Shown: piece after piece, positions 11,967-22,131 of the stretch
How positions within the stretch are numbered: position 1 is the first letter of the stretch
How the letters are laid out: each line of letters starts with the position of its first letter
From: Sacculina carcini
Taxonomy: Eukaryota > Arthropoda > Thecostraca > Sacculinidae
Length of the DNA: 64,000 nt
NCBI GenBank assembly: GCA_916048095.2
Contig: OU696571.1
Coordinates: 10,147,449 to 10,211,448, forward strand
Reading direction: 5' to 3'
Made by a program: the position numbers and the translations under genes
Notes under the pieces: generated by a model
Databases searched by the model: none
Told to the model about the DNA's origin: nothing
What the model saw: the letters and a program-made list of their open reading frames with translations, nothing else

Positions 11967-12195
11967 CAGAGTCGATGCAAGGTCCTATGGCCCCCAAAGG
12001 CAATACTTTTGACCCTCATTATAAATACAGCACCATTATGATAGAGGTAGGATTTCCGGAAAAATGCGAGCAGACTCTCGGTCTCCATTAAGCTGGAACC
12101 TTTTATGCGCCGCTTAATGACATACGTGAGGTAACGCGGTCCCCAACACTTGGGGTCCTTCCGGCCGTGCGGTTCAAAGAGCGGTTGGAACGGCT
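11967..12195 (+). mobile_element. Repeat family C, copy 2 (probable hAT MITE)
   Basis: Starts CAGAGTCG and ends CGGCTTTG (inverted, two mismatches). Flanks AAGCTCGT and AAGCTGGC agree at 6 of 8 positions, as an aged 8-bp hAT target duplication would. It aligns with family C copy 1. Confidence 0.5.
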
Positions 12196-12204
12196 TTGAA
12201 GCTG

Positions 12205-12320
12205 GCAATGCTCTCTTATATATCTATATATGCTCTATCTATAATGCTCTCTTATATATCTATCTCCATATATAGTATTGTGAGCCTATCTATCCCTATC
12301 TCCATAGACAGTATTGTGAG
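12205..12320. repeat. Degenerate tandem repeats
   Basis: AATGCTCTCTTATATATCTAT occurs twice (truncated here) and TATCTCCATA(T/G)A(T/C)AGTATTGTGAGC occurs twice. The remaining stretch to 12850 shows nothing recognised. Confidence 0.7.
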
Positions 12321-12860
12321 CTTGTGAGAAATCAATCGCATATGATGCATATGCGGCAGTCATGTCCCAATCAAGTTCTAATACGTGCCAATTTATACTG
12401 AGAGGGCCAGACGGGAGCCATTGTGACTTCCATACAGAAAGCAAAACACTTGCCTTGTACAATATTTACCTGAAAAAGGAATTTCTTCCTGAATTTCTAG
12501 ATGAATAGGATTTTTTGCTATGCAGCAAGTAGCCATGTCAATGCTCATTCACCAGAACTAGACTCGCACTTGCACCGCAAATGTTTGAAAACTGTTCTTA
12601 TCGCCAAGGCAGGTCGCCAGGCCAGGTATAGGCAAACTAGGCGGCCGCATAGGACCAGATTGGTGGGGGGCTCGCACAAAAATCACATAAATATACCCTT
12701 CATAGAACAGCGACAATTCCTATTACTATTGAATCGGGGATAAGTTTTTGCAAGATGAAATGAATGATAACACCCGATAACATCACGTACTTGATAACAT
12801 TGATGACGCAAAACCCCCTGAACATTGTGGCGATATCTATCGTATCTATTTAGGTGTATG

Positions 12861-13033
12861 CAGAGCCGTAGCAACCGCCCCCCGTACCCCCGGCCGGGGG
12901 GTCCCCAGAATGTTGAGGGGCCCCTTGCTTCACGTATTATGTGATTATGTCTAATAAATGCATTCAATATTCACAATGGGGGCCCCAAGTGATGCCTTCG
13001 GGGGGGGGGGCATAATTCCTCGCAACGGCTCTG
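12861..13033. mobile_element. hAT MITE, 173 bp, perfect 8-bp target duplication
   Basis: Termini CAGAGCCGTAGCAAC and (reverse complement) CAGAGCCGTTGCGAG are inverted repeats. The element is bracketed by perfect GGTGTATG duplications at 12853-12860 and 13034-13041. Interior is C/G-homopolymer rich (CCCCCGGCCGGGGGG; G10). No coding capacity. The terminal sequence resembles repeat family C. Confidence 0.88.
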
Positions 13034-13150
13034 GGTGTATGGTCAAGTCTCACTAGGTATTCGAGACTTTGCTACCATCAGGGAACGAGCAGATAATTTT
13101 TGTAGTTATGGCATCTGTATGACTACGGTAGTATACAGTTCAGTTATTAG

Positions 13151-15623
13151 TAGGGTGACCTTTTGTTGCGCTAAAAATAGAGAAAAGTTGCGCTAAAAAA
13201 TTCAAAAAGTTGCGCTAAAAAGTTGCACTAATTTGTTTTCGAATACACCACTAAAATTGTTGTGAAAGTTCGAATGACGAATTGTTTGACAAATGTTTTA
13301 AGATTTTGAGTATGAACATTTTGGGATAAGTTCCTGTGTTAAGTTTAGCATTTTCAAGTATTTTCTCATGAAATTTGTTTTTCTTTGAGCGCGGACCCTA
13401 ATATATATGTATATTGATCGTGACGAAGTATTATTCCGTTGTTGAATTTCAATGTCATTGTTTTTTTAAATATCAATACATTTAGCGTCTAGAATCAATG
13501 TTTAAGTTAATCAAGCCCCTAACGGATATCCCAAATTGATGCAAGAGCCATATGCTAGCGTTGTTGCTTTGGTATTGTAGCGTTGTTGCTTTGTTGTTGT
13601 TGGTATTCAGAATGCAATATAGTTTGCTCCAGATTAATCAAAACCAGATACAACTTTTTAAAGAGTAAGCATAACTCAAAACACAAAATATATTTGTATG
13701 CGAATACATAATCAGTCAGAAGAATTGTAATACATCCTCAAATAGGCCTCCACATTTTTTTCATCAAAGTTCCGGTCGTCTGCAAGCAACTTGTTCAGCA
13801 TGCTGAAGCACCTTTCAACTGAAACAGATGTTGCCTGCCAATGCTGCAGACTCACATACAGCGCTGGTGAGATGTCACTGCGGTCGTACTTCAGAATGGC
13901 CTTCAGGTCTATGTTTTCTCGATCCTTTTGTTGAGATACTGTTTGAGATCAGCATCTTCACCGAAGTTCAGCTTGATCAAATCACTGAACGCTGCCTTTA
14001 ACGTGTAATTGGGGCTTTCGACTCTGGGAAACAATTGAGCGAAGTCAACGTAGTTCCGCTTGATCGCAGCCAAGTCTACGATGATTGCTGCATTCCCAAG
14101 TGCCTCCTTGGCTCGAGACACCAAAAGACCTCCTTCGAAGCCAGAAACAATATCTTTAACCTCTGGTAAATTTTCTGCGAAATAAAACGCCGCGTTCAAC
14201 CAACTTGCCCATCGTGTGACAACAGATTGCGGTGGACATCCTATGGCATTGAACGCGTTTTGGCGACCCCGATTTTTCGTAGTAGCAGCCTTCACTCGAG
14301 CGATGAGTGTGTCTACACTTGGAAACCTGGCTCGGACCTTCTCAGCACAGTTGTGTAAAAAGTGTGCAACACAGGTGACATGAGAAAGGCGCGGGTAAAT
14401 CTTCTTCAGTGTGTTGCCTGCACTCACCATGTACGTGGCAGCATCTTAAATGAGCAGGAAAACCTTGCTTCGTTGAACGTCGACTCTTTTGACAGCGTCA
14501 TCTATGCGCTCAATGGCCACTTGGCTGTTCACACTGGAGACGGATTTACAGTGAACCAAATATGTTTTGTAGGTTCAGAGACGTTGCCAACCAGGACACT
14601 GAAAAACTTGGTTCCGTTCACTTCTGATTCATTGGCCACGAAAAACAACTCCAGGTTCGACAGTCTGTCGATCATGTCTTGCAGTTCCTTGTCAGCCATC
14701 TCCATCACACGAGAACGACATGCTGATTCAGATGGTGGACACAACCCAATGAACTCAAACAGCTCGCTCACCTTTTGACCGCGGAGTTTTTTCAGTGGTA
14801 TATCGGCCGAGAGAAAGGCACTCGATCAATAAAATCATATCTGTGCTTCGGAATGAATAACTGTTCAGTCTGCGATGATTTTTTGCTCATTTCCGCTTGA
14901 TGCTTAGATGATCCTCTGTGCTTGTCCACTGAAGATTTCCTCTCTCCGTCTACCGAACATACACAGTATTTGCAAAACAAATCTCCTTTGGGCGTAAGCT
15001 TGAATTCCTCGGGATACCTTTGCACAATGGCTTGGCATTTAGCCTTCTTGGATTGAGCACACTTAGGCATTATGAACAATCAACAGACACACCCCAAAGC
15101 TATCACCAGCGCACTAACCAGCATTCAACTGTTGCCCTATTAACCCATTGTGAATTTTAGATGGACAAATGCACGTGCCTATGTCAATCAGAGCGCTCCT
15201 CTTCGTCGATGTGGGCGCACACACTCACGCGCACACATAATGCCTACCAACTCACACGGGTACGTCACCCGCCTTTCAAACATATGTATTTAGTTTCCAT
15301 TGACAATGCGTCCATTTTATTTGTATTAAACAGCTTCAAGAACTAAAAACTGTATTGGAAGTGTAAAAACTGATCATAAAGTTCAAAAACTTGTTCTCAA
15401 GCCAAAAAACTTGCCCTCAAAAACGAATAAATTGCAAAAGTTGCGCTAAAAACGAAAGGTTGCAAAAGTTGCGCTAAAAACCAAAAGTTGCAAAAAGTTG
15501 CATTTATAAGTTTATAAGTTGCATCACTGAATACTTACCTCAGATAGAAAAATAAACGTATTTTTGGGCTTTTCAAGATGAGTAGAGTCAAAAAAGTTGC
15601 ATTTGCAACAAAAGGTCACCCTA
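13151..15623 (-). mobile_element. hAT transposon, complete ends, 2473 bp
   Basis: Perfect 19-bp terminal inverted repeats TAGGGTGACCTTTTGTTGC (13151-13169 and 15605-15623). Flanks GTTATTAG and GTTTTTTG agree at 6 of 8 positions, consistent with an aged 8-bp target duplication. Subterminal GTTGCGCTAAAAA motifs occur three times at the left and twice at the right, all in the same orientation. The transposase between them is broken. Confidence 0.88.
13715..15079 (-). pseudogene. hAT transposase, disabled
   Basis: N-terminus: a BED-like zinc finger (LFCKYC ... SVDKHRGSSKHQ) near 15000-14880. Middle: LLI-stop-DAATYMVSAGNTL, then LSHVTCVAHFLHNCAEKVRA, the hAT core with a conserved VTRWASWLNA at about 14210. 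C-terminus, in another frame around 13770-13850: ATSVSVERCFSMLNKLLADD, the hAT dimerisation region. The protein is split over at least three frames with an in-frame TAA just before DAATYM (about 14446). It resembles CGGBP1-related hAT transposases. It cannot make a full protein. Confidence 0.85.
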
Positions 15624-15689
15624 GTTTTTTGTTAATCTAGATATATTTGCGAATGGCTTCAATAAATTACAGTTATACCCTTCGGCATC

Positions 15690-16044
15690 GGCGTATATTT
15701 GTGTCGAGGCTCGGGGGGATGACAGTCATCATGCATTAGTGTTCAAAGTTCGCTCAGTTGGTCAATTGCGTTGTTGTTGTTGTTGTACCCTCAACTATTT
15801 TCAGCCTATTCAATTACAACACACATATCTCAATGAAAAGTGTATTGCGTAATATAATCATTCACATATTTATGATTTCTTACGTTTTTGGTCTATTGTC
15901 ATTTGCCTTGTATGCTTATTTTGATGTTGATATACCCAATGAACTGAACTCGGCAGAATTCTTGGGGGTATAATAGCATATTCATACCCCCAGCCAATTT
16001 GTCGAGGGATATATATACCCCCCATACTCCCCAGGATTTACGCC
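15690..16044 (+). mobile_element. MITE family B, copy 3 with an internal GTT run
   Basis: Starts GGCGTATATTTG and ends GGATTTACGCC. It keeps the CGAGGCTCGGGGGGATGACA block and the CCCAGGATTTACGCC end. At 15770-15787 a (TTG)n run replaces the short ATGGG spacer of copy 1, the only place where this family carries a microsatellite in this window. Confidence 0.75.
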
Positions 16045-17082
16045 TACGCCAATTTGCTATTTCACCTGGGGCCGCCAAATTCATCTGATCACTAAAGGTC
16101 GGACGAACTATGAGAGACGTGGAACTCTTAGATTCCGTGAACGTCATGCAAATACGTGAGTACAATGGTATATTCTTCCTGCAAATAGATAACAAGAACG
16201 AACTCACCCATCTCAAGCATGATTGATTAAGTCAGATATTTTAAAAAATTAGTCAGAATCATGACCTTGATGTGTACGGTAGTGGCGGCGCCAAAGGGGA
16301 CTTGGAGGGACCAACGCTCCCCAAAATGTGCCGAGCCCCGATTAGCCCCCAAAAATCTTGACCATGAACATTTCGAGTGTAGTTCCTCATGTTTCGTCAA
16401 ATCCTCGCATAATTTTCCATCATTACTCATTATCTTACGATCCGCACGCGTACTCGAGTGCGGATATATGAGTAGAAGGTACTAGTTGAAGTGAACAAGC
16501 GTGGACGATCATGGTCATATAGAACATTCAAGAACACGCAGAAAGGCCAGGGTAATGTCAGTTGTCTGTCAATCTGCGATGCACATTCCCATTGGCGTTC
16601 AGTTGAAAACTCACCTTGTCAAGCTCTATTGGATTGGCTTGCTCTACTCATAGACCCGCTAATGCCATGGTTTATCAAGCTTGACGGACTGCAGCGAAAC
16701 GACTCCACAATCGAACACGACAAACTCAAGCAAACAAACTCAAGCAGAAGTAGATATATTAACAGCCACGGTGTACAAACACACACGCGGCCACTTGTGT
16801 ACACGATAAAGCAGTAACATACACAGAAAACCCGCCACCGGAACGCAGGAATGTAACCCAAACGCGCAAACGCCTGCAAAAAATGGCGCGCCATAACCAC
16901 ATGTGCTCATATATACACACAAATATATAGACATCTCTGAATAAACGGCTATGCAAAACTGTTACCAGAAAACAGTGCAACAGCGCCACCTATACGACCG
17001 ACTGGTTCATAACTAACCCAATTCATCACCAAGCACACGCATACACACCAACAAACAACACTGTACATCTTTAAGTCAGTGC

Positions 17083-17121
<39 letters not shown>

Positions 17122-17852
17122 CAAAGCAGATTACAACTGGGAAACAATAGCGCGAAAACACAAGGAACATAAATTGCGTTAGAAAACTGAGATAGGAGAG
17201 ATAGATAAGTCAAACGCAGCCCACAAACAGGAAGAACTGAAATAACAACATCAAATTAAGAAGCATATTGTGATAAATGACGCTCCAGATGAACGAAGAA
17301 TAAATGTCAATCTGAGCAATAATTCATCCACAAAGGGGCAACAATCAACGCGCAACTCACAACACCGTAGATAATATACGCAAACAACATGCCCAGAGAA
17401 TACGCTGCACTTCGATACCAGCTTAAACCTGCACTTTGCTCCAACACTGAACATCTACAAACACACACGGCAAATCACAGCACACAATATTTACACTCAC
17501 ACACAATGAACGAAAAACAACAATATATGCGTGTTAGCGTGTGCTTGTGCGGATTTCAGTACGTATCAGGCAAACACACACACACACACACAACGTTGAG
17601 CTTCAAGCATATTCAGCAGCAGCAATCGAGGTTTCAGCACCTGAAAACATAAACACGTGAAAAATGAGAAACATTTCCACTCGACAAACACACATCAAAC
17701 ATCGTTGACAGCACTGAAACACAAACACACACCAATCTAAGAGATACATCACGTCCACGGGGCCAGATACCATTGCAAGCTGACCCGAACTCCACAGAAA
17801 TCCCACATATAGACAACGCCTTGCCCCATGATGGGCCGTTCCAAAGGTCACT
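16045..17852. other. Intergenic DNA with a partial family A repeat and A/C-rich stretch
   Basis: 16270-16440 matches dispersed family A (ATGAACATTTCGAGTGTAGT, CTCATGTTTCGT). 16500-16830 holds no recognised gene. 16840-17800 has strikingly A/C-rich plus-strand composition like the Thr-rich LINE copies at 22-23 kb, but I could not align it to a reverse transcriptase. (CA)n arrays at 17089-17120 and 17577-17592. Confidence 0.4.
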
Positions 17853-17856
17853 TTAA

Positions 17857-20467
17857 CCTTTATCCTCCAAATGTTCCCATATGGGAACATTTGCAGTACG
17901 ATGTTTGACAACCATTTAATGGGTTTTTTACCAATAAATTCCTAATATTTGTATATGTTTCGAGAGAAGAGAAAACGTGCAACTAGCAAATAACATAATT
18001 ATAAATATGCGATGGATAATTTATGTGCTATAAATCCTCAAACTTTACCATTTTTCATTTTCTGTAGCTGATACATTCAAGAGTCCACTTCGACTAATAA
18101 TTTTATTTCATTTTTCTTGATGTTAGATCTAATTATTAACAAGATTATGATAATTTTACTGATACAAAAAATTTCAAATTGTATATATAAATCACTTTGT
18201 GAGAGCAAGGCAAAGTTCAATGTTCCCATATGGGAACATTTGCGTTTTGCGGACAAAAACGTTACAGAAGTTTGCCATCATGTAAGTCACGTGCGCGATA
18301 TGCTCGCTCACCAAACTAAAGCATCAAATTGCATAGTATTGACTGCATGACGCGATACATTCACAGTTTTCGTCAGAGTGTCGGGCAGTTATGTGTTGAT
18401 TTTGTTGGACCCGTGTAGGATTCTTATATCAAACTTTGGATAATGGCTGCTAAAGGAAGTATAGTAACGTTTTATGAGGCGATGGAGACTTTGGAAGAGA
18501 CGACAAATCCTAGAAATGTCGTAATTTTACCTCCAGAGAGTGGAGATTGCGATATGGAAAGTGATATTGAGGATATTGACAAAAACATGGTCAGCGATGA
18601 AGAAGCATTTGAGCCCGCCGGACATCTTCAAGTGGAGGAAGATAACCACGACGACAGCTGGACTTTGACAACATATTCCAGACCAAGGTGGAGCAAAAAC
18701 TCCGGACTCAAAACACCTATCGATATTGAGCAAATACCGAAGCTTTGTGAATCTCACCCAAGTCTTTCCGATTTATCACCATTTCAGATGTGGCAGCGCA
18801 TTTTTTCCGGTGAAATTGTGGACATGATTGTGAGTGAAACAAATTTGTACGCGACGAGAGATAAAAACGCAGCCGGTTCGATTGTACAGACTAATGATAT
18901 CAACGCATTTTTGGGCATATTGCTTCTGTGTGGATATCACAAAGAGCCAGAGGAGAGACACTACTGGTCTGCTCAACCTGATCGGGGAGTCAAATTTGTC
19001 TCCGATGCAATGTCCCGGCAGCAATTTCAAACGTTGAAAAGTTTTGTCCACTTTGCTGACAACAGAAATCTGCAGACAGGAGACAAGCTCGCCAAGATTC
19101 GGCCGCTTTACACGCTGCTACATCAAACTCTTATCAAGCACGGTATTTTCCACGAAAAACTGAGCATCGACGAGTCCATGGTGCCATACTATGGAAGACA
19201 CTCCGCGAAAATGTTTATACATGGAAACCAATACGAGTCGGCTACAAAGTTTGGGCACTGTGTGGCAATGACGGTTATCCGTATCGACTGGACATCTACG
19301 CTGGCAAGGAACAAAAACAAAAACTGCCTCTCAGTACCTCAGTTGTCAATCGTATGGTCGAAGTGATCATGAACAGTTTTTGGCCTACGCAGCATACATT
19401 GTTCTTGGACAACGTTTTCACATCATACAACCTACTGAAGTCACTGGCAGAAAAAATATGAAAACCACCGGCACTGTTCATGAAAAAAGAACTGCTGGAG
19501 CGTCTCGACTGTTGAAATCTGACGAAGACATGAAAAAACTTTCGAGAGGTAGTTTTGATCACAGAAGTGACGGAGTAGTGTATGTCTGCAAATGGCATTA
19601 CAACTCTATTGTCACCATTGCAAGCAATCACGAAACTCATTTTCCTGTGAAAGAAGCTGTTCGGTGTGTGAAAGGTGTTGGAAGAACCAAAGTGAAGCAG
19701 CCAAACATCATTAGAAAATACAACGAAGGCATGGGAGGCGTTGATTTGATGAATCGCCTTCTGGCAGCGTATCGACCTGGAATCAGAGGGAAAAATGGTA
19801 CTGGCCTCTGTTTTCAAACGCTCTCAATTTATCGGTTGTTGCTGCTTGGCGCTTACATAGCAATTCAGTCGAGAATGATCTTTCCCATCTTGATTTCAGG
19901 AGAGAAGTGACAATGTGTTTACTGAAATCGTCAGACAGCGGTCAAGACACTGGATTGCACCGCACAGTCAACCCGCCTGTTGATATCCGCTATGACAAGA
20001 TCAGCCATAAAAATGCAAGCTGCAAGCAGGGTAGATGCGTAGTATGCAAGAGTAATACAAGGTATCGCTGCTCCAAATGCTTGGTTCGACTCCACTACGA
20101 TAAGAACACTGAGTGTGCTGATATATATCACACAAGATGAAATTTTATTTGTGAATTTTGATGTTTGATAATTGTTTTTGTATTCATGACATTTCAATAA
20201 ACAACTATTCGACCTAACAGTGTCTGTATTGTCCATTTGGAACAATATTGTTAGATATATAACAAGGGTGAAACAGTGCTGAGTGAAAACTGTAACTTTT
20301 TCGTCATATAACGCTCAATGTTCCCACATGGGAGCATACCCATAACTCAAAAAATATTTGATGAATACTTATAATTTTTTCAGAGAATATACACTGTGTT
20401 GCCGCAACATTCCCAACAAAATTTCATGTTTTTACCTCAAGCCTTTCTATGTGTGGGATGATAAAGG
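17857..20467 (+). mobile_element. piggyBac-family transposon, complete ends, 2611 bp
   Basis: Bracketed by TTAA at 17853-17856 and 20468-20471, the target-site duplication of piggyBac. Termini CCTTTATCCTCC and (reverse complement) CCTTTATCATCC are inverted repeats. Internal palindrome ATGTTCCCATATGGGAACAT lies at 17871-17890, again at 18220-18239, and a diverged copy at 20318-20337 near the right end. It carries a broken transposase. Confidence 0.93.
18443..20140 (+). pseudogene. piggyBac transposase (DDE_Tnp_1_7 type), two frameshifts
   Basis: Cut-and-paste transposase. The first frame from ATG 18443 carries an acidic N-terminus and LSIDESMVPYYGRHSAKMF with the first catalytic Asp. The second, after a shift near 19255, carries the FLDN-type motif and the third Asp in EGMGGVDLMNRLLAAYRPG. 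A second shift near 19790 at an A-run returns to the first frame. The C-terminal cysteine-rich domain (CKQGRCVVCKS, RCSKC, 20020-20090) ends at TGA 20138-20140. Homology runs continuously across both shifts, so this is a fairly young copy inactivated by small indels. Domesticated piggyBac genes would keep an open frame. Confidence 0.93.
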
Positions 20468-20471
20468 TTAA

Positions 20472-21214
20472 CTACGCCTCAAATAAGCGGAGAGGGTTGA
20501 AACTTTTACTCGAATGTTATAAAATTATCATTTCTCCATCGCAAATCACGTCATTTACGGCGTGAATCATTGATAAAATGTTCGTCATAGAAGCTCGTCA
20601 TAAGCAGAGCCGCGTCGCTGAGTTGCTTCAAAAGGACGCGAATTCACCCATTGATATTTCACCAATGCCTGAAGTGTATGAAGGGGTGGATGTGATCATA
20701 GTTGGAATATGGTTCCGTCGTTTGGAGAGCGGTGAAAGTCATGACCAGAATACACACATACTTCCCGCTCATGCGTGAGCCTAGAACTTTTTGATGGAGA
20801 GTTTGAGTGGTGACATTCCAGCGACTGTCTCTTGGACAGGAAGCGTCAATGAATAATTCGGGGCGGAGTTAAAAATAGGAGGCATTACATTTAGAAAAGC
20901 CGTCGTACACAGATCCATATACACATTACTAGAGTTGGGAATTTTATGTGATCACATACAAAATATTTTTCATATAAAATGCCGTTTTTAAGAGAAAAAC
21001 AAAATGTCATTTTCACTCAAAATGTTGTCCAAATATATAATTCTATAGGGTGTGCTTTGAATGAATCCATCCTGTTAATAATTGTAATTACACTCGACTA
21101 CTGTATATATGTTTAATATTAACGCCAACAACATTGACAATATAAATATAGCAATGTTCATGATAGCTTCTCAAGTCTGGACACGAAGAGCGTAACACGG
21201 TGTTTTACTCCAGT
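20472..21214. other. No gene recognised
   Basis: AT-rich, single-copy as far as can be seen within this window. One short open stretch at 20578-20778 has no recognisable features. Confidence 0.45.
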
Positions 21215-21990
21215 TAACTACCGTATGTGTTGTGGGTGCGGTTTAATTTGTGTGATCAAACCGCTCCAAGCTAGATACGCTTGACATTGGCTATTTGGGA
21301 AAGTATGATCACACCTGTACTTCATATTTACATTTTCGGAAATTACTCAACACAAATTCCTCAAATGGCGTCTGTCTGTATTGTATGGTAAAGCTCAATG
21401 GGTTAAAGGAATTCAACTTGAAGTAGAATTTTACCAGAAAAACATGTCTGATGGGAAGAGCATGTTTTGCGTTCATGTGAGAAAAAAGTCTCCTCTGGTC
21501 ACAAGTGTGCAGCTCGATCGATACAACAAATCGGCTGCTCACTCGAAAAACATCTTATCAACTAAACATGCAGAATCGAATCATGGGATCATTGTTCCTC
21601 GAAGCAGAAGTCCAAAATAGCACCATTACAGTGGATCCCAACAATGCACATTCCTAGTGTAGTGCCTCATGTTTCGTAGAACCCCACCAATTTTTCATTA
21701 GCCCACTTTAACCCCACCGGAAGAATTCAAGGTGAAACTTTTACCACGTAATACGAAAATTTCGCCTTCCTAAAGGTCTCCCCAATGTAATGTCGCTGGG
21801 TACATGCATAAAATGCGAATCATCTATGTAAGAGCCCAAAATGCACATACTATATGAAAATTTTGGAACTTTAACATATCAACATAAGTTAATAACATAA
21901 TTTGGGACTTTTCACAACATATTTTGGCATGTTTCGTCACATGATAGAAACATACAATGCTAAATTTTGTCACATAAAATATGTATGTGC
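21215..21990 (+). repeat. Dispersed repeat family A, copy 2
   Basis: Matches 7507-7563 plus 8134-8910 over its full length, without the LINE insertion; this uninterrupted copy shows what the first looked like before insertion. It ends immediately before RRBP1-like exon 10. Confidence 0.75.
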
Positions 21991-22018
21991 CGTCATGGCT
22001 TATTATGCGCCGTCATAC

Positions 22019-22131
22019 TTGCCGGTCATCTGTTGCAGCTGCTCAATTTGCAGCTGCTTCTCGGCCAGCTGCAGCTGCCAGCTGCGCTCCTCCTCCTCCA
22101 CCGACTGCTGCAGCCGAGTCAAAATGCTCTC
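22019..22131 (-). CDS. RRBP1: RRBP1-like exon 10 (conserved LQQSVEEE segment), last exon found
   Basis: 113 bp, phase 0 in, probable phase 2 out. The acceptor is GTGTGTCAG behind a (TG)n tract; the proposed donor is GGCAA|GTATGA. It encodes ESILTRLQQSVEEEERSWQL and a further coiled-coil stretch, the best conserved piece of the gene. If the donor is wrong, the frame runs to a stop about 15 bases further, so a truncated terminus cannot be excluded. The sequence below 22.0 kb is a dispersed repeat; no phase-compatible next exon was found. Confidence 0.78.
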
